64,000 nucleotides of DNA from Triangularia verruculosa (GCA_033296885.1 MU863960.1:1-64000), one strand, 5' to 3'. Positions 10,405 through 21,947 are shown, counted from the stretch's first letter. Notes: a model not told the origin generated them from the sequence alone. Made by a program: numbers and translations.

Positions 10405-12816
10405 ATGGCTAAAAACCTCTATGACCTCCTGGAGGTGCAGGACAACTCGTCCGAAAACGAAGAAGACGTCTCAACAGCATCACATCATCCCCATCCCACA
10501 TCCGACGGCGCTTCTGTGACCAGCACCACAGCAACAGAGGAGATGCCCCCCAATGGCGCCCGTCCCCGGCCCAACACCCCCCGGCGGGAAGCTGATTTCT
10601 CATCGTTGCTCAACCATGCCGAAAAGGTCGAAGTCAGCTCCCTCCTCAACAGGCTGACCGACTTGATGCAGAGGCAAATCACCCAGTTGTTTGACGTGCT
10701 CCCCCCCGAGAGCAACCCTCTGCCTACCCGTGCCACGGTCTGGGACAAGCTTCCCCCTCATCTCAGAGACCTCAGTCTCGCCAAGCCTGCCGAGGAGGCC
10801 CCCAAAAACATTCAACAAAAGAAGGAGAATGCCAAGCCATCGCGCTCTAAGAAGGGAGGCCGATCCAATGGCAGAAGAACTGACAACAGCTCCTCGGATA
10901 CCCCTCCAGCCCAGGCCCAGAGGGAGCCCGAGATGCCACTTGGACCGCGCCAACAGGAGCTCAAGAAGGAAGCCCTGATGCACTTCAAACGCTGGCAGAC
11001 GGCCGTGCTCAAGCGTGCCGGCGATATTTCGATCCGAAAGGCAGCTGATGGTTATGGGTCTGGGCCCAAGAGAGGCTCGTCGTCCTATAAGAAAAAGAGG
11101 GCGAACAGTAAGTCCCAGACCCAGACCGACGACTGGGTTCAAGTCGGGCGTCCTGACCATGTAGCAGACTCGCAGCCTGCTTCCATGATCAGCACTACGC
11201 CCATCACCCTGGAAGCCGATCCTGCGTTCTGGCAACTGTATCCGCCCATTGCTACGCCTCTTTCCACCCTTCCAGCAGGCAAGAGATGCCTTTTGCTCCA
11301 CTGCATCATGCTTTTGCTGCTGTCGCTCGAAACCTACAATGCGTACAGCCGCATCTTGATGCTCAACATTGCCTCATCGCTTCGCTTGCCTCTCCGCGTC
11401 CTGACCGAGGAAGAGGTGAGAACTAGCAAGGCCTTTGCTAACCTTGCCAAGACGGTGTCGTTTGAAGATGCGGTCCTCAAGAAGTCTGAGGAGAACAAGT
11501 CTTCGAGAAGACGGGCCGGACCGGTGGGCGCTCACTTTGTGACTACCGGCAACCTCTCGGCCCCGTTGATCGCCGCCAGCATCGGCTTCATCACGGGTGG
11601 CATGGGAGTCGGAAACACGGCAGCCGCGGGGCTTCTTGGCACGATGGCTGAGAATGGCCTCGTCGTCGGAAACGTTCTCGGTATGTGCCCTTCTCGAGCT
11701 GGCGGTAAAACTATGGAACAACACGCCAAAGACGTTAGTGACGCCGGCTTTATTCCTCTTCGTGGCATCGTCAACGAGGAGTGTTTCAAGATCAGCGAGA
11801 TTGTTCCAGATTATCGCCGGATTCGAGTCGTGCTGGGGGTTGGCGGCTGGCTCCCCAACAAGACGGACATCTTTCGCCCCTGGAGATGCTTGGGGGAGCA
11901 GAACGAGGTGTATGTGGTCCGTTGGGAACTGGACAACCTGGTCAAACTAAACACGGCGCTGGAAACTATGGTGAAGAGTGCCGCATGGTCGATCGCCAAG
12001 AAGGAGATTATTGCTCGGTCTAGTGAGCCCAGTTCCAAGCTCCTTCAGGCTGACCCCGCAAAGAGTACTGACCGCCACGGGCCAGTTTATACTAGTCTGA
12101 TCGACGCTCGTTGGCCGGCTGCTCTTCTCAAGCTCAGCAAAATTGTCGACAATCCCTGGAACACTTGCATGGTCCGCGCCGACAAGCTTGGCTCTATTCT
12201 TGCTGATATCATCTCAAGCAAGGCGCCTGGTGAGCGTGGTGTCTCGCTGGTCGGGTACAGCCTCGGTGCCCGCGCCATCTACACCTGTCTGGCCATCTTG
12301 GCCGAGCGACGGGCGTTTGGTTTGGTCGAGAATGTGGTGGTCATGGGTTGTCCGGCGCCTTCGGAGACGGCCATCTGGGTTGCCATGAGAAGCGTCGTGA
12401 CGGGTCGCATGGTCAATGTGTACTCTGAGAACGACTACATCTTGGGCTTCCTGTGCCGTCAGTGCAGCGTTGAATATGGAGTTGCAGGCTTGGAGCGCAT
12501 CGTCGGGGTTGACAGTATCGAGCAATTGGATGTCTCTGCTAAGGTCAGTAGCCACCTCAGATACCCATACCTCGTCGGTACCATCCTGCATCACATTGGC
12601 TGGGAGGATGTCGACAAGGAACAGGCCACGCGGGAGGAGAGCACCATGTCGGCCTGGGAGGAGAAGCTTCGGCAGCACGAAGCCAGGCGTGCTGCTGTTG
12701 AGAACGGCAATTCGGACCCCTTCAAGACCCTGAACCCCTTTACGGATACAACGAACAAGGATCCCGAGCAAGGTATTATTCGTACCCGCATGAGGAAGAA
12801 GAAGGGCAAGAGATGA
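10405..12816 (+). CDS. DUF726 / TMCO4 family alpha/beta-hydrolase-like protein (Mil1 type)
   Basis: Single-exon protein of 803 aa, starting in a good context (CACCATGGC). The N-terminal ~260 residues are polar, Lys/Ser-rich and likely disordered. A hydrophobic stretch (about 290-330) and a Gly/Ala-rich hydrophobic hairpin (about 375-430, with GFITGGMGVGN) suggest membrane association. The DUF726 hydrolase-like fold follows, with the nucleophile-elbow motif GYSLGAR (about 617-623), a WVAMRSV-type strand-helix and an SENDYILGFL segment that may carry the acidic residue. It resembles yeast Mil1 (YFL034W), which interacts with the AP-1 adaptor mu subunit. The enzymatic substrate is unknown. The C-terminus is basic (KKKGKR). 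Confidence 0.85.
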   Translation: MAKNLYDLLEVQDNSSENEEDVSTASHHPHPTSDGASVTSTTATEEMPPNGARPRPNTPRREADFSSLLNHAEKVEVSSLLNRLTDLMQRQITQLFDVLPPESNPLPTRATVWDKLPPHLRDLSLAKPAEEAPKNIQQKKENAKPSRSKKGGRSNGRRTDNSSSDTPPAQAQREPEMPLGPRQQELKKEALMHFKRWQTAVLKRAGDISIRKAADGYGSGPKRGSSSYKKKRANSKSQTQTDDWVQVGRPDHVADSQPASMISTTPITLEADPAFWQLYPPIATPLSTLPAGKRCLLLHCIMLLLLSLETYNAYSRILMLNIASSLRLPLRVLTEEEVRTSKAFANLAKTVSFEDAVLKKSEENKSSRRRAGPVGAHFVTTGNLSAPLIAASIGFITGGMGVGNTAAAGLLGTMAENGLVVGNVLGMCPSRAGGKTMEQHAKDVSDAGFIPLRGIVNEECFKISEIVPDYRRIRVVLGVGGWLPNKTDIFRPWRCLGEQNEVYVVRWELDNLVKLNTALETMVKSAAWSIAKKEIIARSSEPSSKLLQADPAKSTDRHGPVYTSLIDARWPAALLKLSKIVDNPWNTCMVRADKLGSILADIISSKAPGERGVSLVGYSLGARAIYTCLAILAERRAFGLVENVVVMGCPAPSETAIWVAMRSVVTGRMVNVYSENDYILGFLCRQCSVEYGVAGLERIVGVDSIEQLDVSAKVSSHLRYPYLVGTILHHIGWEDVDKEQATREESTMSAWEEKLRQHEARRAAVENGNSDPFKTLNPFTDTTNKDPEQGIIRTRMRKKKGKR

Positions 12817-13254
12817 AGTTTTGGGAGGATTTGATACCGAGTATCTGCACAGGGAATTGCTACCATCACCATTGCGTTTGTTTCTTTTTCATTCTGGGAC
12901 GGAAGATTAAAGCATGAGGATGATTTGCAGGGTCCAGATTGCCACAGTACAGGGCGGGAGTCATTGCTATGGATGGCAGCCGGATATGCATGGTTGGGAA
13001 CGTGTTATCTAATGTATGTTGAATTAGCCTTGGGTTTCTATTTGGGGACGGGGCATTCTCTGAGGAGACCAACTCTTTGATTTTAGTACAATGCAATGTT
13101 TGCTTATGCGTTGTGATGTGCTCGGCGGAGATGTGTGTTGTGGCAGGAGCTTGAGATGAAAGACACCGATCAAGCCATATTATGCTCCCGTGACAGAGAC
13201 GGGACTCCCTCGGTGATTGAAGATCATAACCAGAAATGCCCTCAATATCTTTTC

Positions 13255-13863
13255 TCATTCGGCAGCAACTGCCTTCCCGCTTCTAACCACAAAGTAGCCA
13301 CCTCCTCCCACAGTGACTTTTTCCGATGCTGACCCAAGAACATCCCATTTCTCCACCTCTCTCTGCTCCTTTGCTGGCTGAACTCTTCTCCGTGGGCGTC
13401 TCCATTTGCCGACTCTCTCCTCGTTCTCGAGGGCTTCCTTTACTGTGTCGACCGTGACGGCCGCCTCTGCGAGTCCCTCGGGAGTCTCGTCCCTGATGGA
13501 AGACAGCGGCTCAACGTCGGATGTGTCGACAGACTGGAGATGAGCGAGGAAGTGCAGCTGGGAGTGGAGATCCGAGAGGATCTTGGAGGTTGATTCTGAA
13601 GAGGTGGGGGGTGGGAGGGCGGAGAGTTTGAGGAGGTGGGATAATTGGTGAGATGAGATGCTGGGTGTGCTGATGGTGGTTGTGGTGGTGGTGGTGGTGG
13701 CTGTGGTGGTTGTAGGGGGGAGGAGGGAGTGGATTGACCAAGTTGGTTTTGAGAGTAACGCCTGGGGGTCCAGGGGGGTTGTTGAAGGGGGGTGAACGGT
13801 GGTTGAAAAGGGGGCCTTAAGGGGATGTCGTAGTAGTGGGGGGAGAAGACGGGTTTTGGACAT
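13255..13863 (-). CDS. Mitochondrial Glu-tRNA(Gln) amidotransferase subunit C-like protein
   Basis: Single exon, 202 aa. A basic, Arg/Leu/Pro-rich N-terminus looks like a mitochondrial presequence. Next comes a Thr-rich low-complexity stretch encoded by a (GTG)n-like tract at 13675-13710. The GatC domain follows (about residues 75-135): HLLKLSALP, then LHFLAHLQSVDTSDVEPLSSIRDETPEG, which matches the GatC pattern of a Leu-rich helix and a VDT..VEP turn. GatC is the small subunit that stabilises the GatA/GatB pair converting Glu-tRNA(Gln) to Gln-tRNA(Gln) in organelles. The C-terminal segment (VEKWDVLG..GYFVV) is typical of fungal members. The gene is divergent from sec17 with 531 bp between starts. 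Confidence 0.8.
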   Translation of the reverse strand: MSKTRLLPPLLRHPLKAPFSTTVHPPSTTPLDPQALLSKPTWSIHSLLPPTTTTATTTTTTTTISTPSISSHQLSHLLKLSALPPPTSSESTSKILSDLHSQLHFLAHLQSVDTSDVEPLSSIRDETPEGLAEAAVTVDTVKEALENEERVGKWRRPRRRVQPAKEQREVEKWDVLGSASEKVTVGGGGYFVVRSGKAVAAE

Positions 13864-14394
13864 GGTGGTTGGTTTTGTTGTGGTTATTGGAGGAGGACTG
13901 AATAGCTAGCTGGATTGGTGAATTGGTGGTTGGGAAGTTGAGAGGGGGGATTGTTCAGCTGAGGCTGAGTATGTACAATTGCGCGTTTCGTGATGACGGG
14001 GATTTGGAGTTGAGATGTAGGTGGTTTAATGGTGAGGAACGCTAGGCTGGATTGGGGAAGGGGCTAGACGGATTAGGGAGTTGGGAGTTTGGGAATAGGC
14101 CGGCGTCGTCATAGCTTCTGGCTGCGGCTGCAGGTGGCTGGCTGGGGGGTTGGCCCACTTTTGTCTCGGGTCCCCGCCTTACGAAGACGGACGGGCGGCG
14201 TGTCGCTGTGCTGCAGTGCTGCCCACCTGCCGCCTTGCTAACTAATACAACCACATTTCGACTGTCTACCTACTATCAAAGCCACTGCTGGCAAACTACG
14301 GATTTGATTTTTTACGCCTTTGCGAAAACGAACGCACGAATACCGAATCGATAATTGAAACGGAAGAAGAAGGGAATCAAGAGAAATAGGCAAC

Positions 14395-15464
14395 ATGGCT
14401 CTTGATCCACGTGCGCTTGAGGAAAAGGTGCGTTCCGCCCCGGGGGAGGACTCCAGGGAGAGGGGAAGTTAGGGGATGCTGATACGACGAGAAACATAAA
14501 CAGGCCAAGAAGACGCTCGCGGGCGCAGCCGGCGGGTTCAGCTTCTTCAGCGGCAGCAAGGAGGACAAGTTGCAGAATGCGGCGGAGCTGTTTGTGCAGG
14601 CGGGGAATGCGTACAAGATGGAGGGGAAGAGTATGTCCCCCATTATTCACAGCAGTTACTAAGTGGTACTGATATATATGATGAAAACAGACAAGGAAGC
14701 GGGTGCCGCCTTCGAGGCCGCGGCCAAGATCCACAAAGACAGGCTGAACGAACCGGACGACGCGGCGAACATCATGGTGGACGCTTTCAAGGTCTATAGG
14801 AAGGACAGCCCGGAGGATGCGGTGAGGTGCTTGGGTGTGGCGATTGATCGGTACACGCAAAAGGGGAATTTTAGGAGGGCGGCGAGTCACAAGGAGAATG
14901 AGGGGGAGATTTTGGAGGTGGAGTTGGGGGATCGGAGGAGGGCGATGGAGAGTTATGGGAAGGCTGCGCAGTGGTATGAGGGGGACGGGGCTAATGCGTA
15001 GGTTTTGCTACTGGGTATCATGGGAGATGGGTGCTGACGTGAATAACAGGCTGGCCAACAAGCTCTGGCTGAAGGTGGCTGATATCGCTGCGCTGGAGGG
15101 CGACTACCACACGTCTATCCAGAACTTTGAGAAGGTGGCGGATTCATCACTTGATAACCATCTCATGAAGTACTCGGTCAAGGAGTACTTTTTCAAGGCC
15201 GGGCTTTGCATCCTGGCCACCAAGGATCTGGTCAGCGCCCGCCGCAATGTGGAGAGATACAGGGAGAAGGATCCCTCGTTTGGTGGCACGCGCGAGTTCC
15301 AGCTGCTGACGGATTTGACGGATGCGGTTGAGGCGGGCAACCAGGAGGCGTTTACGGATAAGCTCTTTGCGTTTGACCAGATGAGCAGGTTGGACAAGTG
15401 GAAGACGGAGTTGTTGTTGAAGATCAAGAACCAGATCGAGGAGGCGGATAACGAGTTCTCGTAA
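14395..15464 (+). CDS. sec17: Alpha-SNAP vesicular fusion protein Sec17
   Basis: Four exons: 14395-14427, 14504-14630, 14691-14997, 15050-15464, encoding 293 aa, the standard alpha-SNAP length. The first exon is only 11 codons (MALDPRALEEK). Exon 2 begins AKKTLAGAAGGFSFFSGSKEDK, the conserved N-terminus with the hydrophobic membrane-contact loop. TPR-like helical hairpins follow (e.g. AAFEAAAKIHKD, KAAQWYEGDGANALANKLW), and the C-terminus is the conserved acidic end (EEADNEFS). Sec17 recruits and stimulates the ATPase Sec18/NSF to disassemble SNARE complexes on membranes throughout the secretory pathway. All junctions use GTRNGT-like donors and the phases close exactly. Confidence 0.96.
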
Positions 15465-15835
15465 GATGTGTTTTAATGGTTGGAATTATGGCGTTTGGGA
15501 TGGTGGTACATTTGCTGCGGAGAGAGAAGGAAGGGTGGGACCTTTTGAGTACAAGATAAGATACAGGGATGAGAATTGATAGCCGTGGGAATCAATAGAT
15601 GCTGTTTTCTGTTGTTTTTGTAAGAGTGAGAGCAAGTGAGAACCTTTCTGGACAAGTGGTCATACATAACCCTGGATCAGGGGAGGTGCAGTCAACCCTT
15701 ATCCGCGCACAAATTGGTGGGGTTCCAGCGATAAGCGATAACACCCAACTTTTTTGAACTTGGACTGAAATTTCTCGAGTTTTACTTGCAGGGCCCTGGA
15801 CTTGCATGCCATTGACGACCTCAGAAACCGTCAAA

Positions 15836-18800
15836 ATGGCCTCTCTTACGCTGACAGAGAAGCTGGACAAGATCCGGTCGCCAAATCTGCAGAGTCAGAA
15901 GCAGGTATGTCTTATTTGCCAAGGCATTGTCCTGTTCACCAGCTTCTTGCAGAGCTATGGACCGATAAGGGACTGCGGATGAAATACTGACCATGATCGC
16001 AGACCGCCAGCATTCTCGAAGGTGTCGAGACTGCTTTCAAGGAACAAAACACGCAACCTACCCCCACAGCCTACTTCGCTGCCCTCCTCAGTCTGCTCGA
16101 CAACAAGACCCTCGCGCAGCCAGTCATCTACCTCCTCGACATTGTCACTCCCTATGCGCCCCAGCCCCTCCTCCGCGCCAAGTTCACCCAGATCCTCGAA
16201 TTGCTGGCGCCAGTGCTGTCGCAACCCGATGCCGATGCCCCGTTAGTCAGAGCCTCGATTGGTGTTCTCGAGAGTCTGTTGCTTGCCCAAGATGCGACTG
16301 CTTGGGAGCAGAGCGCCGCCGTCATGGGCCCTCGCCGGGCTGTTGGTGGTCTGTTGAGCTTTTCGCTTGACCCCAGGCCAAAGGTGCGCAAAAGAGGACA
16401 GGAGGCGCTGAGAAAGATTCTCAAGAACCCTCCCCCGAGTCCTTCGCTGGATCACCCTGTTGCGCCAATGTGCGCCGAGACTGCCATGATGAGCTTGAAG
16501 GCTGTGGCGGAGAAGGCTGCGCAGTTGAAGAAGGAGAAGAAGGGGGCCGAGTCGTCGACTGATCCGGAGTTGATTCATGCTTTGCAGCTGGTCAAGACTG
16601 TTGCTTCTGCTAGTGGTGGGTGGCCGAGCAAGAAGATTGAGAGTCTTTGCGAGCTGCTGCTTGGCATTGCTAGGTCAGGAAACGAGCACATGAGCATGTC
16701 GGTTTTCGATATTTTCGAGATGATCTTTGAGGGCATGGCGGAGGATGTCGCTTCGTCGAAATTGCCGAGGTTATTGGAGATTATCAAGGAATTGCGCCCG
16801 GCGCCGAACGATACCCAGCTTCTTCCGGCGTGGATTGCGATCCTTTCGAGGGCGTACGATGTGTCGGCGCAGGTCGAGCCGGAGGAGACATTCCAGGGGC
16901 TTCTGGAGCCGTTCAACTTGGTGGCTTCGTATCTCGAGTCTGACGCCAAGAACATTCGCATTTCGGCTTCGGAGTGCTTGGTGTCGTTTATGGCCAACTG
17001 TGTTCCTGCTTCGGTTCTTGTCGAGCCTTCGATTTACGACGAGAAGGTTATTGGACAGTTGGTGGAGACGGCCGAGGGTCTTCTTACACTCAAGTATCAA
17101 TCTGCTTGGCTCGAGACATTCAACGTTCTTGGTGCCATGTTCGACTCGTTGAGGTGGAGGGCGGATCCTTACATGCTCAAGATCACCCAAAGCATTGGCG
17201 AGATGCGTGGAAACGATTCTTTTACCGGCAAGCAGGAGGCTGATGAGGTTCTCGGAAAGGCCATTCGGGCCATGGGTCCTGAGGCTGTTTTGAAGGTTCT
17301 CCCATTAAATCTTGTCAGACCCGCCAAGGGCCAGCCAGGCAGAGCTTGGCTTCTGCCCCTTTTGCGCGACTACACATCCAACACCAACCTGGCGCACTTC
17401 AAGAACGAGCTTGTGCCAGTGAGCGCCGCCATGTTCCAGCGCGTTCTAGACCACGGTGCCGCGCCCAAGACGATGGAAATCAAGATTTTCGAGACTGTGG
17501 TCCAGCAAATCTGGTCTATCCTTCCTGGCTACTGTGACCTGCCCATGGACTTGACCGAGGCTTTCGACAAGACTTTTGCTGAGACGCTTCTAACGATTCT
17601 TTACGAGCAGGTTGAGTTGCGTCTCGACGTCTGCCGCTCGCTCAAGGCACTTGTCGAGTCCAACCAGGCTGTTATTTCGGCTGAGGAGACCGACATTGCT
17701 CTTGAGAGCAGAGTCAGCAAGGAGACTGCTGCGAAGAACTTGGAGTACCTTGGAACTACCTTCTCGGCCGATTTCCTTGCCGTTCTCTTCAACGTTTACA
17801 GCACCACTCTTCCTCAGAAGCGTGGGCCTGTTCTTCAGACTATTAACGCCTACCTCAGCATTATTCCCGCTGCCCGCCTGACCGAGACTTTTGATCTTGT
17901 GTGCACCAAGCTCGCCGAGGCTTTGCAGCAGGCTCCTGAGACAAAGGAACAGAAGCAGCAGAAGGGCGAGCAGATGCCCTCTACTGCCCACACTTTGATG
18001 GATCTCGTTGTTACGATGTCTATCTACCTCCCTAGAGAGAGCTTCGAGGCTCTATTCAGAATTGCGGCTCTGGTTGTCTTCAAGGATGATGACCCCCAAC
18101 TGCAGAAGAAGGCCTACAAGCTCATTCCCCGTTTGGCTGATGCCGAGATTGGCCGGTCTGCGCTTACTCAGAGAAATGAGGAGCTCCAGGCTCTTATTCT
18201 GTCTAGTGCCGAGAAGGTGTCTGCCCCCGCCAGAAGAGAGCGTCTTGCTGCCATTGCTGCCATGCTCCCCTTCGTTCCTGACTCGGCCCTTCACTTCATC
18301 CCATCAGTTCTCTCCGAAGTTGTCATCAGCTGCAAGGAGCAGAACGAGAAGGCCCGCACGATTGCCTTTGACCTTTTGGTCTTGATGGGTCAGCGGATGA
18401 TCAACTCTCATGGGGCTGTTATTGACAACAGCAAGGTCCCCCACATGCCTGAGAACGCCCCTTCTGCTACGGCTTCGATCGAGGAGTTCTTCACCATGGT
18501 TAGCGCCGGTCTTGCTGGTAGCACCCCCCACATGATCTCCGCCTCCATCACCGCCATCACCCGCATTCTCTACGAGTTCCGCGAGACTGTGAGCGAGGCT
18601 ACCATGTCTGACTTGGTTCAGACCATGGATCTCTTCTTGACCTCCAACAACCGTGAGATTGTCAAGAGTGTGCTTGGGTTTGTCAAGGTGTGCATCCTCA
18701 GCCTGCCCACCGAGATGATGCTCCCCCGTCTCGAGACGCTGCTTCCCAACCTCATGGTCTGGAGCCACGAGCACAAGGGCCACTTCCGCGCCAAGGTCAA

Positions 18801-19692
18801 GCACATTATTGAGAGGATGATCAGGAGATTTGGTGTTGATGTGGTGATGAAGTACTGCCCGGAGGACGACAAGAAGTTGATTACCAACATCCGCAAGACG
18901 AAGGAGCGCAGCAAGAGGAGAAAGGACGCTGCCAAGAACGCGGAGGAATCTGACGGTGAGGATGACGGGAGGAAGAAGAGCAGATTTGAGAGCGAGTACG
19001 ACCAGGCGTTGTACAGCAGCGAGTCGGAGGGTGAACAATCTGATGATGACTCGGACGCTGAGATGACGGGCGGGAGGAAGCAGAGGGCTGCGAAGGGGGG
19101 TAGCGCGTATATTTTGGAGGATGAGGATGAGCCGCTTGACTTGCTGGATAGGAACGCGCTGGCGAATATTTCGTCTACGAAGCCGATGAAGCAGAAGACG
19201 AGACAGAAGCAGAAGGTGAAGAGGGATGTGGATGGGAAGTTGATTCTCGGGCAGGAGGAGGGTGAAGGTGGTGGCGGTGAAGGGATGGATGTTGATATGA
19301 CTGGGGGAGGTGGTGAAGAAGAAGGTGGAGTGGGCGCGTACGTGGCTGCGCTGAGGGGCAAGGATATACCGACGAGGGGGTTGAGGGGCAAGTTGAAGTG
19401 GAAGAGGGGGAGGAAGAATGAGGAGGAGGATGATAGTGATGATGGGATGGACATTGATGAGGGGGCGGCCAAGGCGATTAGGGAACGGCCGGGGAATCAG
19501 AGGGGGAGAGGGGGGGATAGGAGGGGTGGGGATAGGGGTAGGGGAGGGAGAGGTGGTGGTGGTGGGAGAGGGGGTAGGGGTGGTAGAGGGGGGATTGCGG
19601 CTGGACGGAGGGGGTTGGGACAGGATAAGCAAAAGGGTCCGGGTGGGTTTGGCGGTGGGGGGGTTAGGAAGGGTGGGAGGGGGAGAGCGTAG
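15836..19692 (+). CDS. rrp12: Ribosomal RNA processing protein Rrp12 (NUC173 / HEAT repeats)
   Basis: Two exons, 15836-15904 (23 codons) and 16003-19692, for 1252 aa. The body is an alpha-helical HEAT-repeat array carrying the NUC173 region (about residues 330-620). The C-terminal 250 residues are quite different: an acidic/basic segment (about 1000-1120) and then a Gly/Arg-rich domain with many RGG and RGR units (about 1187-1252). Rrp12 is a karyopherin-like factor that helps export both ribosomal subunits and processes pre-rRNA in nucleolus and nucleus. Codon use shifts sharply to G- and A-rich codons over the C-terminal third. The start follows the sec17 stop by about 370 bp on the same strand. 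Confidence 0.93.
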
Positions 19693-20000
19693 ATGATTTT
19701 TTCTTGTGGGAACTTGATTTTGGGCGTGGACATTGCTGGTGTTTAGGTTGAGGAAAAAAAATAATGAGATTCCTTTTGTATTTGTGATGTTACTCCCCAG
19801 AGATACTTGGTTTGATTGAGTTATATGTGGACTTTATTCTCGAACGCATTGTCCGTGATGAGGAGGTCTTTAGGTATTAAATCCCTTTTTTGGTTGACAC
19901 TTAAAACGTGGTATTGTAAGGTAGGTATGTTTCGCCGGGTAACACTTGCACATCTCACGGAATATCATCCAGGGGATCGCTTGTTGGTATATCTTGAGGT

Positions 20001-20038
20001 GTAGTGACTATCTCTGAAGGGCATGTTACCTATCCGTT
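20001..20038 (-). repeat. Inverted copy of the ~21-nt repeat motif
   Basis: The stretch TAGTGACTATCT...GGCATGTTACCTATCC, ending in TTAA at about 20040, is the near-exact reverse complement of a stretch at 21426-21465 (GGATAGGTAACATGCC...AGATAGTCACTA). Counting flanks, about 50 nt match at roughly 80% with small indels. The two copies bound a 1.4-kb segment without genes. Confidence 0.75.
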
Positions 20039-21048
20039 AATGCTCATCTTAAAATACACTGTTCAGTTGCTTCATAGTGCTACTCCTTTCGCCCAGAGCG
20101 TGCCTCCCTCACCTTTCCCAGCTTCTCGCCATCAGACTCCTCACCACAACCCTTCTTTTTCTCCCCTCTCCATCAAAACAGGCCAATACAGTAAACCAAG
20201 AAATAAAAACATAAGATGACCAAGTCCCAGCCAGCTGCCAAACCCCCCTCCCCGATCACCTCCTCCTCCTCTCTCCGGCCCCCTGATAGATCCCCCTTGT
20301 CCCCACACCGAAAGGTCTTTTCCCATATCCCGAGAACCTGAAGCGTAGGTAATAACACCCACCCCCAACCACATTCATAACCCTGGCAACAACCATTTCT
20401 ACCTGCTTACCTACTCCCACCCCAAGATCTCGTCATAAACTACTCAACCGTTTCTTTTATTTACTTTACCCCCCCCCCCTTTTTTTTCCTCTTATAACCG
20501 TCCCCTAATAATACTAAACCCTAAGCACCACCACCAGCAATTTCACCCACCAAAGCCACTCCCCCCCCAAACCGATAACAAACCCCCTCCCAAACAGCAA
20601 CCCTCACCGGCGTTACTATTACAACTCCAACCCATCCCATCTTTTTTTTTTCTGTCTCCTCAGAGCGCCGGTTGTATCTATTCAACCCAACCCCGGCCCC
20701 GAATCAGACCGGCGGGAGAACCTCACCACCCTATCGTTATCCCCTCTCCTGTTTTTTGTCTTTTTCTCCTTAAACCATGTCCCTGATGGTCCAAAAAGGG
20801 TGTTTAGTATCATGAACCACTCACTGCTGCTGGAAACAGAAATTGCCGAGGAGTTTTGACCTGTTTTTGGTGAAGGGGTGAAGGAGTAAGGGGGTTAGTA
20901 CCCCCTGCTGTGGCGAGGGTGGTTTGGTAGGGGGGGGTAAAAACCTGGCGAGGTGGGCGAGGGGGTTTGTTATACTCGAGGGGGTTCCCCGGGGGGTGGG
21001 GAGGGGTGATAAAAGGGTGATGATGGTGGAGGAGAGGAGGGCGGTGAT

Positions 21049-21050
21049 GG

Positions 21051-21082
<32 letters not shown>

Positions 21083-21083
21083 G
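21049..21083 (+). repeat. (TTG)n microsatellite
   Basis: Uninterrupted TTG trinucleotide repeats, about eleven units, in non-coding DNA. No flanking frame on either strand looks like a gene, so this is a simple-sequence repeat and not a coding poly-amino-acid tract. Confidence 0.9.
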
Positions 21084-21425
21084 CTAGGGGACTACTGGTG
21101 GTGGTGTTAGCGGAGTTGTCGAGTGGTGGTGCCATATCTATGGTGTTTTCCTATTTTACCTATTGAAACGTGGAATACGCACCACAATGAAGAGATAACA
21201 GTGCATGTTGTGAGAGTTGAGGAAATTGGGTTGTGATGATAATCTTTTCGATGGAATAGTTTGTGTGTTGGCTCCCGAACGAACGGACGGACGGACGGAC
21301 GGATGGTGAGCTACTGGTTCGAGGGGGGGTTGAACGGGAAAACGCCACGACCGTTGTCAGATACTCGCTGCACTGAGGGCTCGGGAGAACTTTGAGCATT
21401 GCCTGGGTGGCACATAACAGCCCTT

Positions 21426-21630
21426 AAATGGATAGGTAACATGCCATTAAGATAGTCACTAGGCCTCGAGATAGCTTATGGCCCTTGTTGCGGGTAGGAA
21501 TAGTGCTTTGAACGACAATCAATAGGCCTTGAAAGAAAGTTGATAGGGCTTAAAGAGACACTGTAAACACCTTTCAAGATAGTTTAACGGCGTTGGAAGA
21601 TAGTAATAGCCTTTTACAGACAGTTGACAA
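21426..21630 (+). repeat. Degenerate tandem array, ~21-nt unit
   Basis: About nine imperfect units of roughly 19-24 nt with core CCTTGAAAGATAGT followed by AATAGG. Clear units include CCTTGAAAGAAAGTTGATAGG near 21525 and CGTTGGAAGATAGTAATAG near 21590. The same unit recurs at 25555-25720 and, inverted, at 20001-20038. It is not a coding repeat: the period is irregular and no open frame spans it. Confidence 0.75.
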
Positions 21631-21843
21631 ACGTTTTCTACTGCAATAAAGCTGTGTGCCCAACTGATGAGAAGGATGGCTATTCCTCTAGATTGGATCC
21701 CGCTAGTTATCAGGAATTATTATGCTTCTGGGGATGGTCGATCTATGGGAGCAGAGTACTTTCCGCTACAGCGACACTATCTGAGGGAGGCCGCGAGAAG
21801 AACCTCCCCCTTGGAACCACACATCAATGAGAACCCGAAGACC

Positions 21844-21947
21844 AGTCGTCGGTCACTCCCGATTCTTCTCAATGAAGATCAGGTAGCACCATAACCTTCC
21901 TTTCCTTGAATGTGGACAGGTCCAAGAATCGGGAGTGACCGACGACT
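21844..21947. repeat. Perfect 24-bp inverted repeat (hairpin), 56-bp loop
   Basis: Positions 21844-21867 and 21924-21947 are exact reverse complements over 24 bp (arm begins AGTCGTCGGTCACTCCCG). A further GACC/GGTC pair lies just outside, beyond a small bulge on the right side. It sits about 160 bp downstream of the PRMT3-like stop codon. It could be a transcription-end structure, a miniature inverted-repeat element or a hairpin RNA source. Confidence 0.85.

Noticed and set aside
10101..10412. Upstream open frame overlapping the DUF726 gene start
   Set aside because: It begins at TTG, not ATG, and the C/T-rich leader gives a Ser/Pro/His-rich translation; no support as a uORF.
13675..13710. 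GTG/CAC repeat as a possible structural or regulatory repeat
   Set aside because: It lies inside the GatC-like coding region and encodes a Thr-rich linker, so it is explained by the gene.
18304..19632. 442-codon minus-strand open frame
   Set aside because: Antisense to rrp12; the Pro/Leu/His-rich translation comes from the Gly/Arg-coding strand.
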